Origin: an uncultured Paracoccaceae bacterium
Lineage (GTDB): Bacteria > Pseudomonadota > Alphaproteobacteria > Rhodobacterales > Rhodobacteraceae
Assembly: GCA_947488605.1 (NCBI GenBank)
Contig: CANKZJ010000009.1
Location: 25,937-89,936, forward strand
Direction: 5' to 3'
Length of the DNA stretch: 64,000 nt
This document shows positions 9,258-17,712 of the stretch, in pieces. The notes below the pieces were generated by a model that made no database searches, was not told the origin of the DNA, and saw nothing but the letters and a program-made list of their open reading frames with translations. Made by a program: the position numbers and the translations under genes. Every line of letters starts with the position of its first letter. Within the stretch, counting starts at the first letter, position 1.

Positions 9258-10853
9258 CTAGATAATGAGCTGCACCAAACCAGCAACGCTTGCGGCAACA
9301 ACTCCGTCCTGGATTATTTTCTGTTTCGCTTCTGTCGAAAAAGCTTCGCCTTTCAACATCGATTTAGCATTGGCCGTGAGTGTTATCATTGCAGCGACCC
9401 CCATACTGTCAATAACGTCAGCGTCGGCGCCGTGACCAAGCTTGTTTAGGGTCGATGTCGTGTCACCTGTAAGGTCTGCATTACTGAACCCAGAAGAAGA
9501 CCAATCTGGAGACGTTTCTGCGACTTCACTAGTCGTCAGGACTTCGATATTTTCGTATTTTTCATTATGTTCACGTACATACGATGCGTAGTTGGTGGCT
9601 TTAAGTTGAACCTCTGAAACTTCGCCTGTCACAACATTGATAACTCGAACATCTGCCCCGGCATGGTTCGTGTCGCCAAAGAGCTCTACGATGTATTCGT
9701 CACCATCAAGGTTCTCTTCTTGCTGAAACGCAAGTTCATGATAGATGCCCTTCACGTTGTTCTTGAGCCCTGCAATTTGCTCAATGGACAATGATTGTAC
9801 GTAACTTGAAAGGTCGACTTCGCTGGCATCGGTAAGGCTGCTGTTCGACCGACGCAGAGCTTGAAGCACCAATTCCTCACCGGCTGTAAACGAAGGCAGG
9901 TTTTCCGACATCAATTTTAACATCGTGGCAGAAACGACACCCGTAATTACAGGGGCTGCTGCTGAGGCCCTTTTTCCGTTTGCCGGTTTTTGACCATGGA
10001 TCGTTGGTAGGGCATTAAACAGATGCTCCAAATCTACCTTACGATCTTCAAGACGCATGAGCGGAATATCTGGCCAGTCTGCAACTTTGGCGATGCAGAC
10101 ATCCAGCTGTTCGAGGAGACCGTCCTTTAAGTTTTGCTGTAAAGTTTCAGCAGTGATGCGATCCAAAACGGCTTTTTGATCGGCGCGCTGTCGAAAGGCA
10201 GTTGCCAACATCAAACACGTTTCGACAAATCGCACTTCTTGAGGGTCCAAAGACTTTTTCTTGCGCCTTTTCCCGGTCCATTTACTGATAATCTTGCGAG
10301 AACCGAAGTACGCCACTGCCCCACCGGCGGCCGCTGCCCCCAGAACAATCCATCCTCCAGTTACAACGCTTCCGCCAATCCATGCCAGCGCAGCGCTGTT
10401 AAATGCCGCACCAGAGAGTGATGAGATCGCCGTTCCTGTACTGGCTGTCCCAAGAATGGATGCGATAGAAAATAACCCTGCTGCCGTACCTGCGGCAGCC
10501 AGCTTTACAGAAAGCGCTCTGACGATCCTTGCCGAGGTCCCGCGTTTCTCGATTAGCAACGCGTCGACGAGGTCTTCTAGAGCGATCGCACCTTTTTCGT
10601 AGAAGCTCTCCTGAGTATATTCAGTATGCCTCAGTTCATACACTGCATATTTTATAGCCGCATGATCCTTGACGGCCTTAGCCCCTTTTGCGGCTAAGTT
10701 GCCTGTCTGCCGCCCCACCGGCTTGGCGATTGCCCAACCAGCTTTCCCAGCGACCTTGGCTACAAATAGCGCTGAACGCCCAGTAGCATTTGCAGCCCGT
10801 ACTGATATCGCAGGCCCCATTTTGCTTTTCTTGTCCAAGTTTACGCTCTCCAC
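9258..10853 (-). CDS. Unknown protein: glycine-rich membrane segment plus nuclease-like core
   Basis: I do not recognise a named family. The 531-residue protein has a basic Gly/Ala-rich start (about 10-65), a long hydrophobic glycine-rich stretch (about 118-186, likely two membrane helices or a glycine zipper), a basic patch KRRKKKS (195-201), a helical middle, and a compact segment around 370-450. That segment contains E373, D401 and Q416-x-K418 (SEVQLKAT), spaced like the E, D and (E/Q)xK positions of PD-(D/E)XK nucleases. A second hydrophobic stretch ends the protein. Position between integrases and a NERD gene suggests a defence or toxin function, which is inference. The gene is AT-richer than the stress-gene half of the window. 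Confidence 0.7.
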   Translation of the reverse strand: MESVNLDKKSKMGPAISVRAANATGRSALFVAKVAGKAGWAIAKPVGRQTGNLAAKGAKAVKDHAAIKYAVYELRHTEYTQESFYEKGAIALEDLVDALLIEKRGTSARIVRALSVKLAAAGTAAGLFSIASILGTASTGTAISSLSGAAFNSAALAWIGGSVVTGGWIVLGAAAAGGAVAYFGSRKIISKWTGKRRKKKSLDPQEVRFVETCLMLATAFRQRADQKAVLDRITAETLQQNLKDGLLEQLDVCIAKVADWPDIPLMRLEDRKVDLEHLFNALPTIHGQKPANGKRASAAAPVITGVVSATMLKLMSENLPSFTAGEELVLQALRRSNSSLTDASEVDLSSYVQSLSIEQIAGLKNNVKGIYHELAFQQEENLDGDEYIVELFGDTNHAGADVRVINVVTGEVSEVQLKATNYASYVREHNEKYENIEVLTTSEVAETSPDWSSSGFSNADLTGDTTSTLNKLGHGADADVIDSMGVAAMITLTANAKSMLKGEAFSTEAKQKIIQDGVVAASVAGLVQLII

Positions 10854-11000
10854 GTGGTCTTGTTTGTCAGGTATAGAAATAACTTATCGCAGCAAGTTAT
10901 CAGCAACAATCCGCAGAAAGCTCTGAACGCGATTTGTCGATAGGCGCGGGCGGTTTTGCAGCGCTGGACGCGGATGGCACCTATCATATGATGGAGTAGG

Positions 11001-11750
11001 TCATTTTGCTTGCAGCGTACCCCGGCATTTCGGATAGCTAGAACAGCCGTGAAAGGTTTGTCCTGTCTTGCGATTGGTTCTCTCAATCATCTTTGACCCG
11101 CAGCGAGGGCATTTCGTGACGTTGGTTTCGTTTTGAGTGGCTTTTTCTTGGACATGCTGAACGTGCGCGCGCCGCGTTTCCTTATTTGCTTCTAAGGCGC
11201 TGCTGCGCAGTTTGTGGACAAAATCGCGCACCTCACTGTCGGTGAACTGAACGGTTTTTCGTGAGGTGATATAGTTCAAAAGTTCCCCCCTGCTCCAAAA
11301 CACGTTAGGGGGCATGTCGGTTTTTGGTTTTGCTGAACCAACGAAAGCAACGAGGTTTTCCAGTTGATCTAGCCTGATGCTAAGCAGGTCTTGAATGACC
11401 TTTACGTGAAGGTAGTTCTGACGCAGGGGATTCTGAAACTGTGATTTGTGTCGACGCATGACTTGCGTCCAACGTGCCTGGGTTTTGCCACCGAAAATCC
11501 ATCCTGACATGTTCTTGGTCTCGATCACGAAGATGCCGTAACGAGATAAGACGATATGATCGACCTGTGTTGTGCCTTTGGTGGTTGGCAAGGTGAGATC
11601 TTCTAATAGCGTGTAGTCTTGTTCGGCTAGTTTTCGGCTGAGCGTCGAATTGACACGTCGTTCGCCTTCTGCACCGATCACCTTGGGTGAATTAAGATAA
11701 AAGTAAAGAAATGCAATGCCGAGCGCGAACAAAATGAAGAGTAATTCCAA
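11001..11750 (-). CDS. NERD-domain protein with C-terminal topoisomerase-type zinc finger
   Basis: The 249-residue protein starts with one membrane helix (about 1-18), followed by a nuclease-related domain (about 22-140): the GAEGERRV entry motif, the QVDHIVLSRYGIFVIETKN core with catalytic-type D and ExK residues, and a downstream glutamine-rich helix (QFQNPLRQN). The C-terminal 40 residues have a four-cysteine zinc finger of the topoisomerase I type (CPRCG...GCSSYPKC). The start codon is TTG. NERD proteins are predicted nucleases found in mobile and defence regions. It lies upstream of the unknown glycine-rich protein on the same strand, 147 nt apart, so co-transcription is possible. Confidence 0.88.
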   Translation of the reverse strand: MELLFILFALGIAFLYFYLNSPKVIGAEGERRVNSTLSRKLAEQDYTLLEDLTLPTTKGTTQVDHIVLSRYGIFVIETKNMSGWIFGGKTQARWTQVMRRHKSQFQNPLRQNYLHVKVIQDLLSIRLDQLENLVAFVGSAKPKTDMPPNVFWSRGELLNYITSRKTVQFTDSEVRDFVHKLRSSALEANKETRRAHVQHVQEKATQNETNVTKCPRCGSKMIERTNRKTGQTFHGCSSYPKCRGTLQAK

Positions 11751-12046
11751 AGCCGTTCTCTCTTCCGCCAGTATCCAAATTTTCCAAACACTATGCGAAT
11801 TGAGGCCTTGGATGAAAGCGAGAAGACGGTTGTGGTGAAGTGCGAAAGACCGCTTCTGGAATGCTGCATTGCAGCATCCGCCGGCGTGACGAATATCCGC
11901 AAGGGGCCGTCCTCAGCTCCGAGGATCGGTTTTTGGCGTCTACATGCTGCACCTGCTCTTATGGCGGCAACGAGCCCTCTCTACCGGATGCTGCGCAAGG
12001 CCTGAACGACCGCAATTGGGCCTGTTCTGCAATCATTGCTGCAACG

Positions 12047-12367
12047 TCAGCGCGTCTCGCGGGAGAGGTGCTTTCTGCCCCATTCCGCGATGTGCTCAAG
12101 CAATGGCTCCAAAGACATGCCGTACTCGGTCAGAGAATACTCGACCTTGGGCGGCACCTCTCTGAAATCCCTGCGCTCAACAACTCCGGCGTCCTGAAGC
12201 TCGCGCAACTGCCGGATCAGAACCTTCTCGGAGATCCAGGACATCTCGCGATTGAGTTCGCCGAACCGGTAGGTGCGCTTCGCAAGCCGGTAGAGAATGC
12301 CGGTCTTCCATTTTCCGCCGATCACGCCGACCGCTGCTTTTATGGGGCATCCTGCCTGATCTTCCAT
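12047..12367 (-). CDS. HxlR-family transcriptional regulator
   Basis: A 106-residue winged-helix regulator. The start at 12367 (MEDQAGCPI) is preferred over 12454 because AGGGA precedes it and HxlR proteins normally begin with a short segment ending in a cysteine (here C7, in GCPIK) before GGKWKTGILYRL. The recognition region is FGELNREMSWISEKVLIRQLRELQDAGVVER, followed by the wing ending in YSLTEYG. HxlR regulators often sense electrophiles or oxidants through that cysteine. It is divergent from the epoxide hydrolase gene, with a perfect inverted repeat between them, so it probably controls that operon and itself. Confidence 0.9.
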   Translation of the reverse strand: MEDQAGCPIKAAVGVIGGKWKTGILYRLAKRTYRFGELNREMSWISEKVLIRQLRELQDAGVVERRDFREVPPKVEYSLTEYGMSLEPLLEHIAEWGRKHLSRETR

Positions 12368-12398
12368 CTTTATCGGTCCCTGCTTCCATAACTCTACA

Positions 12399-12414
12399 CT
12401 GACATTTTTGTCAG
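12399..12414. promoter_or_regulatory. Inverted repeat, likely HxlR operator
   Basis: CTGACA-TTTT-TGTCAG, a perfect 6-bp inverted repeat with a 4-bp spacer, sits 32 bp before the HxlR start and 85 bp before the hydrolase start. Dyad symmetry in a divergent gap fits an operator for the dimeric HxlR regulator. Binding is inferred. Confidence 0.6.
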
Positions 12415-12498
12415 TACTTGCGATTTTGTCACCATGAAGCATGATCCCTATCAACCGAAAATCGCAAGCCCTTTGATCAACGCGCAGGAGGCGGACCT

Positions 12499-13734
12499 AT
12501 GAACTTTTCGATGACCAGACGGGCTATACTGGCCAGTGGCGCAGCCATTCTGGCGTGCGGGGTCAACGCGCAATCCAGTGACCCGGACAAGGAGACCCAG
12601 ACCATGACAGCCGTACCGTTCACAATCGACGTTTCCAGCGATGTCATCGAGGACCTCAAGGACCGGATCGCGGCAACGCGCCTTCCTGACCAGCTCGCGA
12701 GGACCGGCTGGAGCTATGGTACCGACACGACCTATCTGGCCGACCTGCTGGAATACTGGCGAACGGAATATGACTGGTTGGCCGAGCAAGCGCGGCTGAA
12801 CACGTTCGACCACTTCAAGGCCGAGATCGACGGGCTCGACATCCATTTTGTCCACACGGCCTCTGATCGCCCGGACGCAATCCCCCTTCTGATGCTGCAC
12901 GGATGGCCCTCGTCTTTCGTCCAGATGCTCGACATCATCCCGATGCTGACCGACCCGGAGGGAGACGGACCGGCGTTCCACGTCGTCGCAGCCTCGCTGC
13001 CCGGCTACGGGTTCTCGGGGATACCGACTGAGCCGGGAATGAGCCCCGGTGCCATCGCCCCCTACATGCACAAACTGATGACGGACGTGCTTGGCTACGA
13101 CCGCTACGGCGTGCGATCCTCCGACCTCGGGGCGGGCGTCGCGGCGATGATGGCGGGGAGTTACGCGGAAGCGGTTATCGGGTCGCATACGGGTGGCACG
13201 AACCCATATTTGCAAGGACCGATCCCGGACGACCTATCGGAGGAGGAACAGGCCTTCGTCCAAAACGCCCAGATGTGGATGCAGCAGGAGATGGCCTATG
13301 CGATGCAGCATTCGAGCAAGCCGCAGACCGTTGCCGTGGCCCTGAACGACTCTCCCGCTGGGCTGGCCTCCTGGATCGTCGAGAAGTTCTGGCGCTGGAC
13401 GGACAACGACGGCACCATCGAGTCCGCGATCGACCGTGACGCCCTGCTCACAAATCTGACAATCTACTGGGCAACCCAGACGATCAATTCGTCCATGCGC
13501 CTCTATGCCGAAGCGGCCCGCGCGCAGGACGGCTGGGCGATGCCACAGGTGCCGGTCGGATACCTCATGCCGAAAAACGACATGTTCGAGACGCCGCGAT
13601 CCTGGATCGAACGGCAGGGGCCTGTCGGCCACTGGACCGTCGCGGAACAAGGGGGCCATTTCATGGAATGGGAGCAGCCCCGGATCGTCGCCGATGACTT
13701 GCGGCTGTTCTTCGGCGGCTTGCAGGACGGATGA
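12499..13734 (+). CDS. Exported epoxide hydrolase (EHN + alpha/beta-hydrolase)
   Basis: A 411-residue protein preceded by a strong AGGAGG site. Residues 1-25 form a signal peptide with twin arginines (TRRAI) and a possible lipobox ending at C20. An epoxide-hydrolase N-terminal domain (about 38-140) follows, then the alpha/beta fold: HGWP oxyanion motif (H134), nucleophile D209 in RSSDLG (family consensus GGDWG), and the catalytic histidine in QGGHFMEWE near the C-terminus. These enzymes open epoxides to diols through an ester on the aspartate. It overlaps the YdeI-like gene by 4 nt and is divergent from HxlR. An exported location is unusual for the family; the substrate is unknown. Confidence 0.88.
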   Translation: MNFSMTRRAILASGAAILACGVNAQSSDPDKETQTMTAVPFTIDVSSDVIEDLKDRIAATRLPDQLARTGWSYGTDTTYLADLLEYWRTEYDWLAEQARLNTFDHFKAEIDGLDIHFVHTASDRPDAIPLLMLHGWPSSFVQMLDIIPMLTDPEGDGPAFHVVAASLPGYGFSGIPTEPGMSPGAIAPYMHKLMTDVLGYDRYGVRSSDLGAGVAAMMAGSYAEAVIGSHTGGTNPYLQGPIPDDLSEEEQAFVQNAQMWMQQEMAYAMQHSSKPQTVAVALNDSPAGLASWIVEKFWRWTDNDGTIESAIDRDALLTNLTIYWATQTINSSMRLYAEAARAQDGWAMPQVPVGYLMPKNDMFETPRSWIERQGPVGHWTVAEQGGHFMEWEQPRIVADDLRLFFGGLQDG

Positions 13735-14315
13735 GCGCGGGCGACCGGTTTGAGCGGGTCGAACTCGACACGGAGGCGCGGCTCCACGATTGGCTTACAG
13801 AGAACGGGTCACGATCCGAGAGCCGATGGCTCGTCACTTTCAAGAAAGGAGATGATCGCTACCTGCCCTACGACCGGATCGTCCGCGTCCTGATTGCGCA
13901 TGGATGGGTCGACAGCCAGCCCAGATCGCTCGACGCCCGCCGGTCGATGCGGCTCATCTCTCCGCGAAGGCCGGGCAGCAACTGGTCAAAGGCCAATCGG
14001 GAGCGCGCCGAAGACCTCATCGACAAGGCCGAGATGACGCCCCGCGGCCTCCGCGCGGTCGAGGCCGCAAAAGAAGACGGGTCGTGGTCCGCATTGGTCG
14101 ACATTGAGGCGGGTGGGGTTCCGGACGACTTGATTGCGATGCTCAGAAGCAAAGAAGGAGCGAGGGCAAACTTCGACGCTTTCCCACCATCATCCAGACG
14201 GTTGATCCTCGAATGGATTAACGCAGCAAAGACCGCCGAGACCCGTCAGAAGCGCCTGCGGGAGACGGCAGACAAGGCTGTGCAAAACCAGCGAGCCAAC
14301 CATTATCGTAGATGA
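13731..14315 (+). CDS. YdeI/OmpD-associated family protein
   Basis: A 194-residue cytosolic protein. It has the family's N-terminal half (LHDWLTENG...WLVTFKKG...YLPYDRIVRVLIAHGWVDSQPRSLD), which resembles a YjbR-like fold, and a helical C-terminal tail rich in arginine and alanine. The SPRRPGSNWSKANRERAEDLI stretch is typical. Family members are conserved but biochemically obscure and have been linked to peptide or bacteriocin resistance. The start overlaps the epoxide hydrolase stop (ATGA), placing it in the same HxlR-flanked operon. Confidence 0.88.
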   Translation: MSAGDRFERVELDTEARLHDWLTENGSRSESRWLVTFKKGDDRYLPYDRIVRVLIAHGWVDSQPRSLDARRSMRLISPRRPGSNWSKANRERAEDLIDKAEMTPRGLRAVEAAKEDGSWSALVDIEAGGVPDDLIAMLRSKEGARANFDAFPPSSRRLILEWINAAKTAETRQKRLRETADKAVQNQRANHYRR

Positions 14316-14661
14316 TTGGTCATCGTAGGAGTTTTTCGCCTGCCGCCCAACGCCGTCTTGGAAGGGTAGCGGTCATTGGGTGTGAGGCTCTGAATTACTG
14401 TTCTGTCCGCTCTCCAGACCATGCCCACCACCAAGATCGAACATCTGCAGCGAACAGCGGCTTTGGCGCGTCGCATCGCAGCACCAAACGAGGTGGTCGA
14501 ACGGCAGGTTGGGGCCGTCTCCGGACTCACACCACATTGCTTTAGGACGCTGCACTCTCCGGCGGCATCGCTCTGGTTTCAAGAAAGGTCGATACTTTTC
14601 CCTAACTGCACGTGACGTTCTTGTTCCAACGTGGCAACATTATGACTGGACACTTCGGCCC
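14316..14661. other. Intergenic between convergent YdeI-like and OLD genes
   Basis: About 350 bp without a supported gene. It is GC-rich near the YdeI side and turns AT-rich at about 14590, where OLD-locus composition begins. No T-tract terminator and no attachment repeat recognised. Confidence 0.45.
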
Positions 14662-16593
14662 TTAGGAAACTTGAAAGCACTCAAGCAGTTGCTTGGTAAG
14701 TTTTAACAAATATTTCTTGTGCCTTGCATTGAAAATCCGGGGATCAGTTGCAATCTCTGCATGCTCCAAGATGATGTAGGCCAAGGCCGGCTTAGAAACA
14801 GTAAAGCCGTCCGTCTCAAGAGCCTTTAGTTTTTGAGCTTTTCCATCTCCTGCAAATTGGTTGGGATCAAGATCAAGTGGTTGTTGATGATATCGATTCA
14901 GGTATTCTTGAACCGCAGATGCGAACACCGCATCGTCGATCCAGTCTTCGACAGTTACAACGGCATCTTTTTGGCCAGAAACGAAGAAAATCTTCGATTT
15001 TTCGACACCAGCTTCAATCAAATCCTTCTCGTATTTTTGCCCTGCTGGGTCTCGATCAACCAGATAGGCGACATTCTCGCCTTGGGCTGAAAACTGCTGC
15101 AGCGTTGATTTTGAAGCGTTAGCCAACCCTGGGACAACTTGAAATCCGTTGTAGTCAACCTCATTAACCTGACGCAAAATACTTGGAACCAGGAGCATTT
15201 CCGTCGGGCCTTCAGCAACAAGCGCCTTTCGGGTTGGAAAGAAGGCGAGTGTCTGAGCCCCCATGCCATACAGCAATGGCGAAAAGCCCAATGTATCGCT
15301 AGACCAGAAGTTGTTTTCAATCTCGCTCGTCGAAAAGTGATCAGTGTCAGTGACGGGACGAACTAGCCTAACGCCAACCCCTAGGTCTTCTGGCAGACAT
15401 CCGGCTGAATGAGTTGTGTAGATCACTTGAGAGGCGAGTTTGCGTTCAGTAAAAGTTTGGATCAAGTCAGCCTGGGCGTCGTAATGTAGGTGCTGTTCGG
15501 CTTCGTCTATTAGTAAAATCGGGCTATGCGCATTTTCCCTTATGATGAATGCTAATAGCGCTGCGTATTGACGAAATCCATCGCTTCGTTCCGCAATAGG
15601 GCTAAATTCGCGTTCATCATCCTCTTCTGTCAGAACCATTATCTCTAGGAATGGTTTCTGCCACGAGAGCTGTAAAGAGACGTCAGATTGCGACCAAGTC
15701 TCAGTAAATATTTCTCTTAGCTTGCCGTTTGCACGGTCAATCTGAGTTTGAATCCGATCTGTTCTGTTGCTATCAAAACTCGTCTTTAGCGCCCTCAGGT
15801 CAAGCCCTGAAATCTCACACAAGTTCTGTAAAGCTCGACACGGTTCGGTGCGGGCTTGCGCCTGCGCGTGCTCAAATGTTGAGAGGTTGTATGTGGGTTC
15901 AAGTTCACGGTCACGTTCAGTAAATTCTATAAAGCGGGGCTGGCGGCTGGCGGCGATATTCAATGCGCGGTCGTTTGGATCATCGCTCATCTCTAGCTTA
16001 ACAAAGTTGGTAATCTCACTTGGCAATTCCTGCAAATACTTTGGTGCTAATTTTTCATTGATATCCCCAAGCACCGCTTGTACTTCGTCGAGGAATTCGA
16101 GAGCATCATTTTCATAGTTTTCAGCATCAAGGTCTAGATTCTCGCAAAATCGGATAAGTTCATCATGCTTCAACCCATCAGAATCATAAGCTTCGACAAA
16201 TACTTTACTGTTTACCGCCCGGATTAGCTTCTTTTGAAAGGCTGTCCTATGTTTCTTGGGGCGTTCTAACCTTGGTATCAATTTATGCGTCAGCTCTCCT
16301 TGATTGTCCTTTGCAACCGCATATTGACTTGGCTGGCTGCTGCCGATGGCTTCGCGGTCTTCGTCTGAGAGGTCAAATATGACCTCGGCGTTAATCTTGG
16401 AGTCTTCGGGATAGCGGTGGCGGTCATGGGGAGGCCAATTGGAATTTTCGGAAAGTTTGCTAAGAAGCCTTAGCGCAGAGGTTTTTCCTGCTTCATTGGG
16501 GCCAACGAGTACCGTCAATTTACTGCTAGTCTTCAATGTAGTTTTTTTGAGGAAACGGCGGTAGCCGCTGAAGGTAACTCTACTTAATCGCAT
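14662..16593 (-). CDS. OLD-family ATPase with TOPRIM nuclease domain
   Basis: I place the start at 16593 (MRLSRVTFSGYRRF), the normal beginning of the SMC-like ATPase fold; the frame extends to 16716 without motif support. The 643-residue protein has Walker A VGPNEAGKTS (about 30-39), an ABC-type signature region (ERSDGFRQ), Walker B SPILLIDEAEQHL and the YTTHSAG switch histidine. A TOPRIM domain follows, with VAEGPTEM (catalytic glutamate) and the acidic YLVDRDPAG motif. OLD proteins are ATP-linked nucleases; relatives act in antiphage systems such as Gabija (GajA). No GajB-type helicase is adjacent, so this is a stand-alone OLD or part of a new combination with the HEPN and GHKL genes upstream. 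Confidence 0.88.
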   Translation of the reverse strand: MRLSRVTFSGYRRFLKKTTLKTSSKLTVLVGPNEAGKTSALRLLSKLSENSNWPPHDRHRYPEDSKINAEVIFDLSDEDREAIGSSQPSQYAVAKDNQGELTHKLIPRLERPKKHRTAFQKKLIRAVNSKVFVEAYDSDGLKHDELIRFCENLDLDAENYENDALEFLDEVQAVLGDINEKLAPKYLQELPSEITNFVKLEMSDDPNDRALNIAASRQPRFIEFTERDRELEPTYNLSTFEHAQAQARTEPCRALQNLCEISGLDLRALKTSFDSNRTDRIQTQIDRANGKLREIFTETWSQSDVSLQLSWQKPFLEIMVLTEEDDEREFSPIAERSDGFRQYAALLAFIIRENAHSPILLIDEAEQHLHYDAQADLIQTFTERKLASQVIYTTHSAGCLPEDLGVGVRLVRPVTDTDHFSTSEIENNFWSSDTLGFSPLLYGMGAQTLAFFPTRKALVAEGPTEMLLVPSILRQVNEVDYNGFQVVPGLANASKSTLQQFSAQGENVAYLVDRDPAGQKYEKDLIEAGVEKSKIFFVSGQKDAVVTVEDWIDDAVFASAVQEYLNRYHQQPLDLDPNQFAGDGKAQKLKALETDGFTVSKPALAYIILEHAEIATDPRIFNARHKKYLLKLTKQLLECFQVS

Positions 16594-16999
16594 ATTGGTG
16601 CTGCCTGTCTCGCGCTTTCGCTTAGCTTGCACTTCGAGCATTGGGTTTACAAGCACAGACAGCCTCAGGTCGCTGGCACATTTCGGGTGAAATACTTGAC
16701 ACCCACAAGCTGCCATTGGGGCAACGGGAAAATTGTCTGCAGACTGACCGTTGAGGCAAGGTTGATTTTGCAGTTGCGGCGAATGTCAGCATTGCCGTGT
16801 ACACCCGAAAAGGTCGATCTCTGGACTGCAAAAATCATTGCAGACAAGCCCTTCCGATTGGCAACATGGCGACTTGCGCATTGCGTTGGTCATTGGCTGT
16901 TTCGCCGCTCAGTACCTCAAACCGCAGTCCATCGGTCAGGCTAAGTTGCAAGGGTGGTTTTGATATCTTGCATCTAGTCGATGCAAGCCCATGTCGTCA
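16594..16999. other. Intergenic between HEPN-like and OLD genes, with a hairpin
   Basis: About 400 bp without a supported gene. At 16967-16987 there is a perfect hairpin (CTTGCATC, 5-nt loop, GATGCAAG) just past the end of the HEPN-like gene; it lacks a T-tract on the minus strand. The rest is mixed-composition sequence. The gap is wide enough that OLD probably has its own promoter. Confidence 0.5.
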
Positions 17000-17518
17000 T
17001 TATCGGTATGGCGTTGTCGGCTCAACTCTCACTGTTCGATAGCGAGTCCTAAACACACGAAGGACCATCTCAAGGGTCGCGGTGAATGTGCTAAAGTCAA
17101 AGCTCATGCCGCCCTTCTTGCGTTCGTGTAGGTAGCGCCAATCAATGAATGCGTCAGCGTGTTGTCGCAATACATGTTCAATGCCGAAGCCGCTGTACAG
17201 CATGTTGGGATGATAGGGAGCTACGTTTTTCTTGAACTCTTGCTCTAGTCTGTCCTGACTTTCGGGCTTGAGCGCATCGAACAACTTGAGTAGGTTGTGT
17301 GTTTTCCTGAAATCGTCCCGATCATGGTCAAATACGTACCAAGCCTTCAATGCCAACTCCATCGCGAACGCCAACAACATTTGTTCAACGCCTGAATGAT
17401 GCCTTTCACCGAGCGCGCGGTCTTCCCAAATCAAGTCTCGGTCAAAGGTTTGGGCTTGGCGTAGTATGGAACTTGCATACTCGCCTAACTCGATGCCCGT
17501 TGTCAGTCGTTTGCTCAT
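17000..17518 (-). CDS. HEPN-like small protein
   Basis: A 172-residue, mostly helical protein. The central stretch FAMELALKAWYVFDHDRDDFRKTHNLLKLFDAL matches the pattern of HEPN domains (long helix with ELALKA, short polar loop, THNLLKLF). The R-x4-6-H ribonuclease motif is not clearly in place; the nearest candidates are the arginines before T-H in RKTH. HEPN proteins serve as toxins or ribonuclease effectors in toxin-antitoxin and defence systems, often with nucleotidyltransferase or ATPase partners. It is divergent from a GHKL ATPase that carries its own C-terminal HEPN motif, 194 bp away. Function is inference. Confidence 0.65.
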   Translation of the reverse strand: MSKRLTTGIELGEYASSILRQAQTFDRDLIWEDRALGERHHSGVEQMLLAFAMELALKAWYVFDHDRDDFRKTHNLLKLFDALKPESQDRLEQEFKKNVAPYHPNMLYSGFGIEHVLRQHADAFIDWRYLHERKKGGMSFDFSTFTATLEMVLRVFRTRYRTVRVEPTTPYR

Positions 17519-17712
17519 GGTGCCAGCATGTTCATTCTTGGTAATGACGATTGCAACCTAATTATGGGTCAACTTGCCAACGATGATGGCGACAGACTGA
17601 AAGCTGCGGATGCATTGCCAACGGCTCACCCACAACCAAAGGGTGTGCCTCTGTTGATTTATCGCCTCGATGGTGGTTCAGTTAGTCATTGGTTCAAAAA
17701 GCGGTTTATCAT

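Noticed and set aside
9039..9449. 136-residue plus-strand frame
   Set aside because: Overlaps the 3' end of the 531-residue gene, no family features, no convincing ribosome-binding site.
12451..13215. 254-residue open frame on the minus strand
   Set aside because: It is antisense to the epoxide hydrolase, shows no family features, is rich in R, G and V as expected from the reverse of a GC-rich gene, and has no ribosome-binding site.
14662..16593. Gabija system (GajA)
   Set aside because: The ATPase-TOPRIM layout is shared, but no UvrD-like GajB gene is adjacent, so the label is not supported.
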